Origin: Gnetum montanum
Taxonomy: Eukaryota; Streptophyta; Gnetopsida; Gnetales; Gnetaceae
DNA length: 64,000 bases
Direction: 5' to 3'
NCBI GenBank assembly: GCA_015680685.1
Contig: MNCI01035621.1
Coordinates: 718,363 to 782,362 of the forward strand
Below the pieces are notes generated by a model. That model did no database searches and had not been told where the DNA came from. It was given only the letters and a program-made list of their open reading frames with translations. Positions within the stretch are counted from its first letter, which is position 1. Every line of letters begins with the position of its first letter. The position numbers and the translations under genes are program-made. Positions 1 through 10,780 of this stretch are shown piece after piece.

Positions 1-1689
1 AATGAATTTGACATGCTAAAATTAAGCAAATATTGATGTTCAATTGTATGTTTATGGAATTGATTTCATAAATGAATGATGGGTAGGAATTTTAACATAA
101 GGGATACCAAAGGGAATGTAAGTGGATCCTCCCCAAAGGAGGCTTATGTCCATGATGTCCTTATATGCCCTCATCCTAAGGAGTTCGTAGGCACCAAGGA
201 TGATTATTGGTTATTTTAAGTTAAAACACATATCCAATGGAATAAATGTCATAATATTATGAAATCATAAAAATAAATAAATCAAGTAGCCATGATATGA
301 GGTAGTAGGATGGTATGTTATGATTTGAGAATGATAGTGAAGAAAGAGATATTGGTAGATAAATGATCTACATTAAGGTTACATGAAATCCTTATGAATT
401 TTATGATTAGGTGATTTGATACCATCCCATCATCAGTCTAGACCATGTCCATCCACTGTTAGTGAATTTGAATTATCATATCCTAACCTTTCAACCATCA
501 AGAGTTCATGCTAATTCCTAAAAGACAACCATCATTGTAAGAAAATAAGGAAGACAGAGAGGGCCGTAGTTAGAGGAATGCCTTCAAGCATGGGTAACAT
601 GTATTTCCAGCCCTAAAACTACTACTTATAGCCCATTATTATGTCTAAGGGATGTGCTTTGAATTCCTATGTATTGTTATTATTTTTCTAATGAAAATCA
701 CATCATGCAAAGGCATGCTTCCCTTAATGGTCAACATTAGAAGTGATGAGAGACCAATGGAGAAGAATCTATTCAAGAAACAAGTTGGGAATCGAATATG
801 AGAAGTTCCCTTGAAGTCACATCTATTCTTATTTCTTCTTATTTTTTTATGAGTCTATTAAGTAGAAATATTATTGGTTCCTTTTAGTTTTAGTTAGAAG
901 GACCTCATGCTCCCAAGATGTTGAGCCTCTATAAAATGAATGGAATTGATGAATGTCATGGTCCCATTGCCTATTATCATGAGAAAAGTAACTTGTTAAT
1001 AGATTTCATAATCAAAATAAAAATGATTGGCCACTTAGCAAATCAATAATTATATTAATAGCTACATTTCTTAACTTCTAGTATTAATAGAAATATTGGA
1101 AAAATTAGAGATTTCTTATAAAACAAGATCAAATACTAAAAATAATTATGAAAGAAAAATATATATATATAATAATTGATAAAATAGTTAAGAAAATTTA
1201 AAACATATAGAAATGGTTTAAAATAAAAAGGTAAAAAATAGGTTAACCCTCACAAGAAATTAGCATGGATAACTATTTCCCCCGTGACTAAGTTGAGAGG
1301 AGGAGATTTGAAAAATAGAGCATACTTATGTAGGTATTGAGGTGTTAGAACTACTAGTTACTAGACATTCTAGAAAATATTTAACTTGTTGGATGTTGAC
1401 CAAAAATCATTTTTCTAGTCTTAAAGGATGGTAGATTATCATAGCACTAGAAGGAAAAGTTACATGAATTACTTAAGGTCATTTCCATAACATTTGAAAT
1501 TTAGCACATTGTGGTATATGTATGGGGTTTTAGTGGATGACCTTATCACCAAGTTGAAACTTAAGTATTCTTATTCATGCATCATGCTATTATTTGACAT
1601 TTGCCTTGTGCACTTCATTCATAGTTAAGGAAACTTATCGATTTTCATCTAGTACATTTAGTATCATGAAGCATTCTAATTGTGTTAGA
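1..1689. other. No gene recognised; presumed downstream part of element F
   Basis: AT-rich sequence with frequent stops in all frames. It lies beyond the end of the minus-strand integrase of element F, so it is probably the post-integrase region of that element. I see no LTR end, PBS, RNA gene or convincing coding similarity here. Confidence 0.4.
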
Positions 1690-2790
1690 TCAAGGTTAAG
1701 CTTAAGCTCAAAAGTTGTTGAAAATATACAAATCTCAGCTTGGATTGGAAGTTTGGGTAACTTTCCATAGACAAACTCATAAGGAGAATACTCTATAGGA
1801 GTTTTCCATGTATATTGATAAGCCTATGAAGAATTGTTGAGTTTCATGCTCCAGTCCTTCCTATACTTACTAATTGCACATGTTAGTATCTTGGTTACTT
1901 TCCTATTAGTAACTTCTACTTGACCATTAACTTTGGGATGATAAGGGGTTATTAGTTTATGTTACAACCCCAAGCTTTTCATCAGTTTCTAAAAGTTAGC
2001 CCTTTTAAAATATCTCCCATTATTAAAAAAAAAATTGTTTTTGGCACACCAAACCTATTTATCATACTTTTTTAAACAAACCATACTGTAGTATAGCTTC
2101 AACCCAGTTAGTATAGTAGCCAATAGCTATAGTGATGTACACCTTTTCATTGGACATGGAAATGATGAATCCCATGAAGTTAATGCCCTAGATGTCAAAG
2201 GGCTCTAGTGGTTAGATCCACTATTGAGGCCGCTCCATTCAAGTTGTTCCTCTATATCATTGGAAGCATTTACATGAATAGAAAAAATGATGAGCATCCT
2301 TGAAAATGGTAGGGTAGAAGTAGCCTGCCATGAGGATCTTGATGATTATCCTCCTACCTGCATAATGGCCCCCATAACAACCCTCATGAGTGTCTTATAA
2401 GAATTGTAGATAATCAGCATCAAGTACATACCATCGTACCAAGTCATCTACACAAACCTTACAAACACTACCTTTGATCGCCATGTACTATTTGGCTTAG
2501 TGAAGAAACTATTATTTCTTCTTATTATCTCATTCCTATGGAGTATCTTGAGTGAGAAGATTTGTACCAATTAGTACCGCTAGTTTTTAAAGCATTAATG
2601 GCTTTAGCAAAGAGAAGTTTGTTCATTTGGGAATTAATCAGATAGAGGTTCTTCATCCTCTTTTCCATTCAATCGTAACTAAAACAAGTGATCAACAACC
2701 ATATTCTCAGTTCCGTTTCTATTCACCATGATAAAATTGAACTCATGCAAATGCACTAGTCATTGTATAACATGGGGGGCTTACTTTTGA
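1690..2790 (-). pseudogene. pol: Element F: RNase H tail and integrase (Athila-like Ty3/gypsy), decayed
   Basis: Read on the minus strand, 2790 to about 2600 carries the end of a retroelement RNase H (motifs like LVHLHEFNF and NGTENMVVDHL). About 2460 to 1690 is integrase. The zinc-finger region reads like YGGHYAGRRIIIKIL followed by FYPTIFKDAHHF; the core start reads INFMGF, matching the usual GIDFMGPF with its first catalytic Asp lost; later come NWVE, DWSMKLN, and KTPIEYSPYEFVYGK. The SPY-x-LVYGK signature is typical of Athila-type plant integrases. There are many stops and shifts. The RNase H breaks exactly at 2790 where element B begins and resumes upstream at 43960. No function is expected. 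Confidence 0.85.
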
Positions 2791-4219
2791 TGAAAATCCA
2801 CCAAATATTCATGTTGCAACCTTCATTTACAAACTTGAGGCAATGATTCCTTGAAGGATCTAAGATATGTAGCCCATGATCTACAATCTTGCATACTTCA
2901 ATTTTTTGATCAAAAAATGCTCAAAATTTGTTATTGTGTCACTTCCAAAGTAGAAAATGATATCTCATGTCTATATTTAGGCTTTGAGAGCCTAAAAAAG
3001 CTTTTGGAATGGCTAAAATAATCATTTTTATGGGTATTTGTAGGGGTATAGCCCCAAATACGCTAGATCCATCTACAATAGACATGGTGCTATAGTAGAC
3101 ATGGTGCTACAGTAGATGGGAAGTTCTATTCTGTTCTAGGAGATGGTAATGGCTAGTGTAGTCACCACCAAGGCCCAACAGAGGTGCAACATAGAAACTA
3201 TTTGAATTTCCATTTTTTCCAATAGTGGCTAGCATAGTCATTCCAAGTTTTTAGCAAGTTCTTAATGAAAGGGCATGATAGCATAGTTGCAGCTCCAACG
3301 TAGTTGTAGCTTCATTGTAGTCCATCAAAGCTAGTGTAGTAAGGATCATGTTAGCGTAATCACAAAAGTTCATTTAATATTTATAGTAAATAGATGGGTT
3401 TTATGGCTATAGTCCATAACAGACTTACTATCAATGATAAATACACTAAGATTTAATAGTTGTTACACCTACAAATTGATACGAATTTGTTAACGATCAT
3501 GGTAGTGATGTAGAGATCCAAAAATAGCCACATTCACCCTATAAAAACCCAATGTAGGCACTTCATTCTATTCCAAATTTTGGCACAAGTAATAGCATTT
3601 TTGACATTTTGATAGCCAACAAATCCCATTGCAACCTTGTAATAATTTTTGGTCGCAAAAATTGGTACTATGGTAGGTAGAAAGACTCCTAGGTAGCTGC
3701 CACTGCACTAAAAGTGAAATACCATTTCCATGACAAAATTGTAAACCTCAATGAAAAATAACAAAAATTTGCTAAAAATTGAATTTGAAAAGAAACTAGA
3801 TAATGGAGTTGCCATATAACATAGCCTACCTTCTCCAATAAACTTCAAGATCCTATAAGCAACTTCTTCTACTCTTGCACAAAATTTTGTAGTTCATAAA
3901 CCTTATTCTTTATTTCTTATGTAAATAAAGTTATTGTTCATGTTATGCAACTTTTAGTTTACATTTTCATTTCTGTGCTTGATTTCATTTCAAATCTACA
4001 ACTTGAATTTCATTTTCATTTCTATTTCCATTTCCAAATCAATTTTCATTTTTTTGACATTTCCATTTACACTTCTAGAAGTCCCTGGGTGATCAACAAG
4101 GCTATCTAGGGTACCTTGAATCCTATTTCTAGAGACCCTTGGTATTTAGGATTAAAACTATTCAAGTGCTTAGATTTTTTGGTTTCTATTCCAACAACTA
4201 AAATTTTCAACACCAATAG
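2791..4219 (+). repeat. Element B 5' LTR
   Basis: It starts TGAAAATCCACC, aligning with the 3' LTR start TGAAACACCATC (38543) and the element A LTR start TGAAACACCGTT. It ends ACACCAATA (canonical CA decayed to TA), six bases before the PBS. A TATA-like CTATAAAAAC lies near 3540. The U3 part (about 3030-3420) repeats short phrases such as CTAGCATAGTC and AACGTAGTTG. Confidence 0.85.
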
Positions 4220-4225
4220 TTTTTT

Positions 4226-4243
4226 GGTGCTAGAAGAAGGGCA
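4226..4243 (+). other. Element B primer-binding site (tRNA-Asn type, decayed)
   Basis: TGGTGCTAGAAGAAGGGC, 16 of 18 identical to the element A PBS TGGCGCTAGAAGGAGGGC. One difference is a CpG to TpG decay. The same six-base spacer separates it from the LTR. The match to plant tRNA-Asn(GUU) is from memory of that tRNA's 3' end. Confidence 0.8.
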
Positions 4244-4663
4244 TCCACCCAAACTCTTGGCCATAAATCTTTTTCAACCTTTTTCCAAGACCAAGTATGC
4301 TATGTTTTCATTATTCTATCATTCCATTAAAGCCAACACCTATTTTCCAAACCTTCCTCAACAAGCCTTAGTGTAGTAGTGATTATAGAGTTTGATTTTG
4401 CTACAATTTCACAACACCCATCTACTACAACATCTTTCCTACTACGATAGCTTTCCTATTACAACACCTTTCCTACGATAGCACATATTTCTATCTAGTA
4501 GGTAAACCACTTTTTCTTTTTTCCATTTTTACCACTTAGCAACCATTTTCCACTACCTCTCTATTTTTGGCCAACTAAGTTAGTAGGTTATCCTACTTAC
4601 TAATGTTTTACTAAAAATAGTAAAAAATTCAAAAGAAAAAAAAAACCTAAACCTAAAATTTTC

Positions 4664-6320
4664 ACCATGTCTTTCAACTAGTCAACAATATTTCCCTTTA
4701 AGTTCACTGACAACATGTTTGGGCAACAAGCCATGAGGATCTATGATCCTAAAGATCTCACCATAGCCAAGTGTAGGCAATCTTTGCAACTTAGGAGGTA
4801 AAGTATTAGGTTCTTCATGATAAATAAGGATCACTACAACTACATTTGTGCAAAAATCCAAGCTGGAATGTTGATTTCATAGATGGAATTAGAGGCAAAA
4901 AGGGAGTATGAGATCATACACCAAAATGGACAGGAGTATCTTCCTTGTCCATATGATCAGATATCCTTGACTGACACCTATACTTACATCCTATCATAGT
5001 TGATTGAGATGGATGGGGAGAATTAGAAGGTTAGCTCTGATGAGCACCAAGAGGAGGAAGAGGATGAGTTTAGGGTGGAATCTAAACATGAAAACATCTT
5101 AGATGGGTTGTTTCAAGAAGAGACCCCCAAGGCCATAGTGTCTACCTCTAGTCCCTTTTTCTCCTCCAAAGAATAGATGTCACCATCCTTCACCCCTTCT
5201 TACATGATCATGTTTAGGCCCACACCAATCATAGCCATGAACAAGACATAATTGATGTCCCATTCAACTATGTTCCACTTTGCCATCCAATTCTCCACCT
5301 AGCCTTAGTTGCTATAACCTTTGTTGCTGTTGTTCATCACCACCAATCCTCTAACAACTTAGGTGGAGGCCATCATGGGACCCTAAGAAACCTAGGGGTC
5401 ATACACCCCCTTCATTCTATTTATGCCCTAGATACCAATAAAAACATTAGTTTCCTTGTTTGTTCCACTAACCACTACAATAACACCACCTCTTCCATCT
5501 ATGCTACAATCGATAGCAAGGTCACAGGCCTCCCAACAAACATCACAATCCTTCATTCAAAGGACACAATCGACATGGATACCACAGAGCCTAGAATAAG
5601 CCTTCTAAATGATATAAGACCTAATGGAGGAATTAAAGAGGCTCAAGGCCTCTGCATCTCAAAGCATCAAGATCATGGACTTTTACCAGGATGATCCCAT
5701 CAGCCCTATGGTCCCACTCTTAACACTTCCTCTTGGTGTCCCTATTCCTCAATTTATAAAATATAATGGTGAAGGAAATCCTAATGCTCACTTGATAACC
5801 TTTCACTCAGAATGCCTATTATCACAATCCTAGCTGCATACTGTTATGAGAATATTTCCTCTATCCCTAATAGGGAAAGTTCTTGATTAGTATCATGCCC
5901 TACCAAGAGGATCTATATCCGCCCTTAAAGACTTAATATCACAATTCATTAACCATTTCAATTATAACTTGAAACCTAATACCACACTGGATCAATTGAT
6001 GAAGGTTAATTAAGGACCCCTTAACCTAGTGCAAATGTTCATCCAATGGTGCAATGATCTACTCAATTAAATACCAAAACTTATAGCTAAAACACACCTC
6101 TTAACTATTTTCAAGGGGGTGGTTGATGAATTCATTAAGTTAAAATTTTATTTTCTTGATTCATGGTATCCTAGTTAAGCCTTTTCTCAGACTAAAAATA
6201 TATAGGATGCTACAAAGGTTAGCCATGAAAATTAACATGCATGGAATGACAAGAAAAGGAGTAGATAAAATGATGTGGCAATAGAAACTGTGACCAAGGA
6301 GAACAAGTCAACTAGCTAAG
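4664..6320 (+). pseudogene. gag: Element B gag, decayed
   Basis: Begins near ATGTCTTTCAACTAG and aligns along its length with the gag of element A. Shared stretches include NYICAKIQAG and ELEAKREYEIIH near 4850, then IKIMDFYQDDPISPMVP and KYNGEGNPNAHLITFHSE at 5650-5810, which matches the start of the retrotransposon gag core of element A. The frame is cut by TAG/TAA/TGA codons, most explicable as C-to-T or G-to-A changes. The role was the structural Gag protein of the virus-like particle. Confidence 0.85.
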
Positions 6321-7199
6321 GGCCATAGTCTAAGCAACCTAAGGTCCCTATTACTAGCAACAACAACCAACCCTCAACCTCTAGGGCCACTACATCAACC
6401 ATGTCTAGGACTAACTTTACATAGAAAGACCAATCTAAGTATACCAAGTTACCCCTTAACCCATCAGAGGTTTTAGACCAACTATTGAAGAGCGTCAGGA
6501 TCCAATATAAACAAATGACCAAGAATGCTCTTAAGAGAAATAAGAGGTTATGAAAAATAGCTAAGGAACCCAATTAAGCAATCAAAGATGATCCTATAGT
6601 GCCTAAGTACTTTAAGCTTAATTTTTTTTACCACTATCACCAATTTCTGAGTGATGACACTACCTTCTACCTTGCACTAAAGAATGACCCACAAAAAATG
6701 ATAGAGAAGGACAAACTGGTACTAGATACTTCAAACCTAGTTAGGCATTAGAATCATTCGATGCATGTATATAAGGACCCACCAAATGCCAACAACAACA
6801 CATATACCATAGGGGCATTCAACATCCATAATGATCAAAGGCCTATAATGGAACCATTTGTGATTTGGATGGCTCCTCACAACAAAAGGGGTTCTTTAGC
6901 TTTTGCTAGCTCAAGATTCCCCTTTGTTCTAAGGGTGCCATCACTAGCATCCCTTGAAAAGCCCTTTATGGTTAGAGTTCCCCAATCCATTCCAACCACG
7001 TTTGCCCATGTACTGGAATAACAACCCCCTATGGTAGCTAATGCAATGTCTTCTTCCTCACAATCAACTAAGGATAATAACAAATCCCCAACCAAACACT
7101 AGAAAAATTCTATGTAGAAAGCCAAGAAAAAAATGATAAACAAACATAGGGATAGAAGGAAGTGGACTCATTGAAGCCACTCCCATCTCATCTATTCCC
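6321..7199 (+). pseudogene. Element B gag-protease linker with zinc-knuckle-like segment
   Basis: Near 6440 it reads KYTKLPLNPSEVLDQLL, a common plant gypsy linker. At 6625-6720 it reads FYHYHQFLSDDTTFY then LKNDPQKMIEKDKLVL, which fits the usual C-x2-H...H-x4-C...LK-x2-IQ-x-MI-x2-GKL motif with its cysteines decayed to Tyr. Beyond lies a proline- and alanine-rich stretch. Almost all of this segment is missing from element A, whose gag jumps from KYLPLTL straight to the protease leader. Confidence 0.65.
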
Positions 7200-8251
7200 A
7201 TGACCTCCACAACCCAAGATGCCTCAATGAGTAAACCAAGGAAGGAACCCAACTCTCAAGAGGAAAAGAAAGAGGCTAGGCCCCAACAACAACCTAAACA
7301 TGAAGTTTGCATTTTGGGACATATAGAGAAAGTAAGAAATAAAAAATCAATGACCAATAACAAAGACTTCCTTAATGCAATAGAAAAGGTTAAGCAATCA
7401 CTTAAGCAAAAGAACATAACCCTGAGCTTGTACGACTTGGTCGTGACCTCTTCTACCCACTGCAAAGCATTGGAGAAGATATTAACCTCTTTTCCTATTA
7501 GTAAGGACATTTACACTATTGAAGACTCTATCCATGAAGTGATGGTACCCTATTTGCCTAGGGAATCAAAGATAACTTTGCTAGTGTTTCATGATAGTGA
7601 AATCAAGATAAACCCACAAAATGGCAAGGCAACCAAGGCACCTCTCTTCATAACTATATGAGTCAGGCAATACAAAGTACATAGGGTACACATAGATGAT
7701 GGGGCCACAACTAATGTCATAGCTTATACCATCGTTGAGCACTTGGATCTTACAAAATAGATACAACATACAATAACTTTAGCTCTTAAATCCTTTAGTG
7801 GATCATAGGTTGTTGTCAAAGGCTCTAGTCCTCTAGATTTTGTGGCAAGGGAATAGTTCCCCATAACGGAAAATTTCTTGGTGGTAGAAGAAACACCAGG
7901 GTTTAACCTTATTCTAGGAAGACTTTGGTTGGCTCAATTGGAAGTTGCATCTTCATCTATTCACCAAGAAATTCACCTACCTTATGAGGGAGGTGAAATG
8001 ATAGTTTGTCCCCCCTTAGCTATTAGCAACATTGATATAGAGCAAGGGTCCAAAGTGGAGTTTTAGAGGGAAACTTCTACTATTGGCCACAAAATTGAAG
8101 AGGCCAAAGTGAACAATGATGAGCCTATCAATGCATTATAGGGAGAGCTCCCATTCAACATTTTCAGTAAAGAATATGGAGGATATAAACTGGTGCAAAA
8201 TGAATCATATACATTTCCTAATCTCTTGAAGATTAGGAAACACTTGCACAA
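7200..8251 (+). pseudogene. pro: Element B aspartic protease region, decayed
   Basis: Aligns with the protease reading frame of element A: KQSLKQKNITLSLYDL (near 7390), then APLFITI, DDGATTNVIAYTIV (active-site region, DGA form) near 7695, and PGFNLILGRLWLAQLE with the flap-end ILGR near 7900, then SSIHQEIHLPYEGGE. Stops interrupt it at several points. The retroelement protease cleaves the polyprotein inside the particle; this copy cannot be functional. Confidence 0.85.
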
Positions 8252-8949
8252 GTGATATATGCTCTTGATCCTTCTTATATCATATGCACTTATAACCCTA
8301 TAACTATATGTCCATATAGCCTGATAGCCTAGCTTTTACTTTACTTATTTATGTTATCTCATTTTTCTTTACATTAAATTTAAATTTGACTATATTTTAA
8401 TTTTTACTTTGGTTTTACATGCTCTTTTTTTCTCAAAAGACAAAAACTTCATAAAAATCTTTAAAGTTAAAAAAGCTTATAAATATTTTAAAGCAAAAAT
8501 AGGAAAAAAACAAGTTTTCTTTTACATATCACCATGGCCCATCATGGCTTTAAATTGGCAAATACCACATGGCCTAGGATGGCCTAAAATTAGCAAACAA
8601 CCTCACAACTCATTTTTGCTTTAGTTTACAACCTTGTTTTCTAGTTGTTTCAACCCTTTTGTCACATTATAACCAGGTTTAGTCAACATAACCTCAAAAC
8701 ATATATTACAACATGGAATCTTAACATGAGAAAAACAAAAAAAAACTGAAACTTAAAATTAAAATTAAAATTAAAATGTCTACAACATCATAACCATAGC
8801 TAGATAATGTGGCAAAAATGTATAAATAATAAAATATTTTAGCTAGCACTAGCCATACATCATCATCAAAATGAAACCAAAATAATTGAAACTAAAAGAC
8901 AATTGATGGAACTAAGGAGCATCTATAGGAGGAGGTGGGGGATCACCTT
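8252..8949 (+). other. Element B spacer after protease, with decayed short repeats
   Basis: Mostly AT-rich. At 8530-8600 there are two or three decayed copies of the short repeat seen in element A at 13877-14070 (GGCCCATCATGGCTTTAAA, GGCCTAGGATGGCCTAAAA). On the minus strand 8949 to about 8880 is the far C-terminal coding end of the B antisense gene, into which element A inserted. 8945-8949 is ACCTT, the left target duplication of element A. Confidence 0.6.
8945..8949. repeat. Left 5-bp target-site duplication of element A (ACCTT)
   Basis: ACCTT directly precedes the TG of the 5' LTR, and ACCTT directly follows the CA of the 3' LTR at 25438-25442. The perfect match defines both ends of element A. 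Confidence 0.97.
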
Positions 8950-9430
8950 TGAAACACCGTTAAAAATTGTGAGTCGGCCTCAGGCAAAGATTCACAATTC
9001 AAGCAAGGGTACATCTCAGCATTTTAGAGAGGTGGGGAGTAAGACAAAGCAACGTCAAGAGGCGCTCAGCATCGAAGCCGCAACCTTCTGTACAGATTCC
9101 TAATCTTTTCATGATTTTGCTGTGCACACTATAGCATGATGACGCTCAGCGTGATAAGTGTTCTGACAGCTCGGCATCAGAAGGATAGTTGTTCAGCACA
9201 AGGAGAAGCTTACACAGTGTAATATGCGACTTCTTGTGTATTTTGCTAAGCCTTTTTGTTCAAGGACAAGTTTACGCCCTATCACGCATGGCAGCGTAAT
9301 AAGCGTAATAAGCTCCAAGATAGTCGAGGGCAGAGTCCAGCGAAGCACAACAGTTCGACGCTTTTTTTCGCAATGCATGAATGACTTGTCTTTACGCTCG
9401 TTACGCGACGGTGCGTACCATTGCGTATGT

Positions 9431-9655
9431 TATCATTAAGTTACACATTGTTTACGCTGCATCACGCATAGCTGCGTAGTGAGCGTAAATTACACATTGT
9501 TTACGCTTCATCACACGCAGTTGCGTAGTGAGCGTAAGTGGCACATTATTTATGGATGGTTACGCACAGCTGCGTAGTGAGTGTAAAACAATTTTGAGCC
9601 TGTTGCTTACACCGGATTACACTCATACACGCGACAAAACGCGAATGAGTGTAAT
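9431..9655. repeat. Hairpin repeat cluster in U3 of element A 5' LTR
   Basis: Three tandem units of about 49 bp each have arms TTTACGCT...AGCGTAAA with an inner TGCGTAGTGAG (units near 9451-9488, 9500-9537, 9549-9587). A fourth, different hairpin at 9616-9655 has perfect 11-base arms ATTACACTCAT / ATGAGTGTAAT around CGCGACAAAACGCG. They lie some 180-400 bp upstream of the TATA box, so a role in transcription is plausible but inferred. The copy in the 3' LTR is at about 24345-24560. Confidence 0.8.
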
Positions 9656-9831
9656 GCGGCCTGAAGATAATTAAAGCACGCTCAGCATGTACCTACTCCT
9701 CACACGCACAGCACGCAAACGAGCGTGTTGTGCATAGTCATAGTCTGACTTAAAATGAGCCAGTCGACGGGACCCAAAACATCTAGGACCCACGTCATCA
9801 GGGTTGCGCCTTTTTCACGGAGCATCGCAAC

Positions 9832-9840
9832 CTATAAATA
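9832..9840 (+). promoter_or_regulatory. TATA box of element A 5' LTR
   Basis: CTATAAATA, preceded by a GC-rich stretch and conserved in the 3' LTR at 24736-24744. Sense transcription (start of R) would begin about 30 bases downstream, near 9865-9875. This drives the genomic RNA for gag-protease and, perhaps after splicing, RT-integrase. Confidence 0.75.
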
Positions 9841-10539
9841 TCTCAGTTGACAAAGATACAGAAGTTGATAAATCAGAGAAGCAGAGGCGTATTTCTGAGC
9901 ACCAGAGCACTTAGCACTTTGGAGCGGAGATATAGAGAACAGCGCTTTGGCAATTGCTGACATTATCACTTTACAGCTGAAGCAAAGCACAGTTCGCCTT
10001 GAGCACCGGGGACAGGAGTAATCGTTTTGCTGAAAAGACTCTATCAATCAGAAACAATTGATCGGTAGACGTCAAAGCTTGGCCTGCCTTGCATTTCAGC
10101 CTTAGCCCACAAGGTAGATCGGACTTCTGTTTAGGCCGTTTTGCTCGTTGTTTTGTGCTTGTTTCATATCCTGTAATCGGGGACTCCCCAGTATAATTTC
10201 TCATGCAAAATACACATTGTTAAGTCAAAGCGCAGATCTTGAAACTACGTGCGTCTCTTATGTCAGCCTCCTTTTATCGTGTTTAGCATTATCACCGTTA
10301 CAATCCGTTTACATCGTTTTCCCCTCGTTTTACGACTCCTCGAACCAGATCGCTGTCTTTTTGCGTAATTTACATTGTTTTACTGACCCGTAAGTCCCTG
10401 TCTGATCGACAAGACCGTTCAGGGCACCGCGGATTCATTTTCCAGCATAGCCCTCACGCGGATCCGTGGCTAAAACTGTGTGCACCGGAAACTCGGTCGA
10501 TATTTCTAGCTGCCGACGTTTTTTGCCTCTACAGTTTTC

Positions 10540-10557
10540 TGGCGCTAGAAGGAGGGC
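10540..10557 (+). other. Element A primer-binding site, tRNA-Asn type
   Basis: TGGCGCTAGAAGGAGGGC begins six bases after the LTR end. It is complementary to the 3' end of plant tRNA-Asn(GUU) as I remember it (…GCCCTCCTTCTAGCGCCA). The conserved PBS in B (4226) and B3 (54948) supports the assignment. Confidence 0.85.
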
Positions 10558-10780
10558 CTTCAGGCTCCGATCCGAATATTTTGGGTAGCCCTGGTAGTGA
10601 TCAATACCCTAAACCATAGACGTGATACCTCTAGGGAGGTCTACGGTCAATCGTGTGGTATAGATCTGTCGCAAGGACGATTTCTTTGAAATCCTACAAG
10701 GTAGAAAGCCTTTTCTGCTTTTTGTTGCCAACCGTCTTCTTTTAGATCCGATTATCAGTCACCGTTGACTTCATTGATCA
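10558..10780 (+). other. Element A 5' leader between PBS and gag
   Basis: Untranslated leader of 223 bp. No motif beyond the PBS is recognised; packaging signals are expected in such leaders but cannot be identified by eye. Confidence 0.6.

Larger units (their letters stand above)
8950..10533 (+). repeat. Element A 5' LTR (1584 bp)
   Basis: Starts TGAAACACCG and ends GCCTCTACA. Contains a TATA box at 9832-9840 and a cluster of imperfect hairpin repeats at 9431-9590, plus a further hairpin at 9616-9655. It matches 23854-25437 base for base without length change. Short frames seen inside it on both strands occur identically in the other LTR and are not genes. Confidence 0.97.

Noticed and set aside
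2786-2790. TTTGA / GTTAG as target duplication of element B
   Set aside because: Only partial similarity; not better than chance at this age, so I do not claim it.
9193-10393. Several 60-80 codon frames in the 5' LTR, repeated in the 3' LTR
   Set aside because: They occur in both LTRs only because LTRs are copies; they overlap the TATA box, hairpins and R/U5 and have no protein features.
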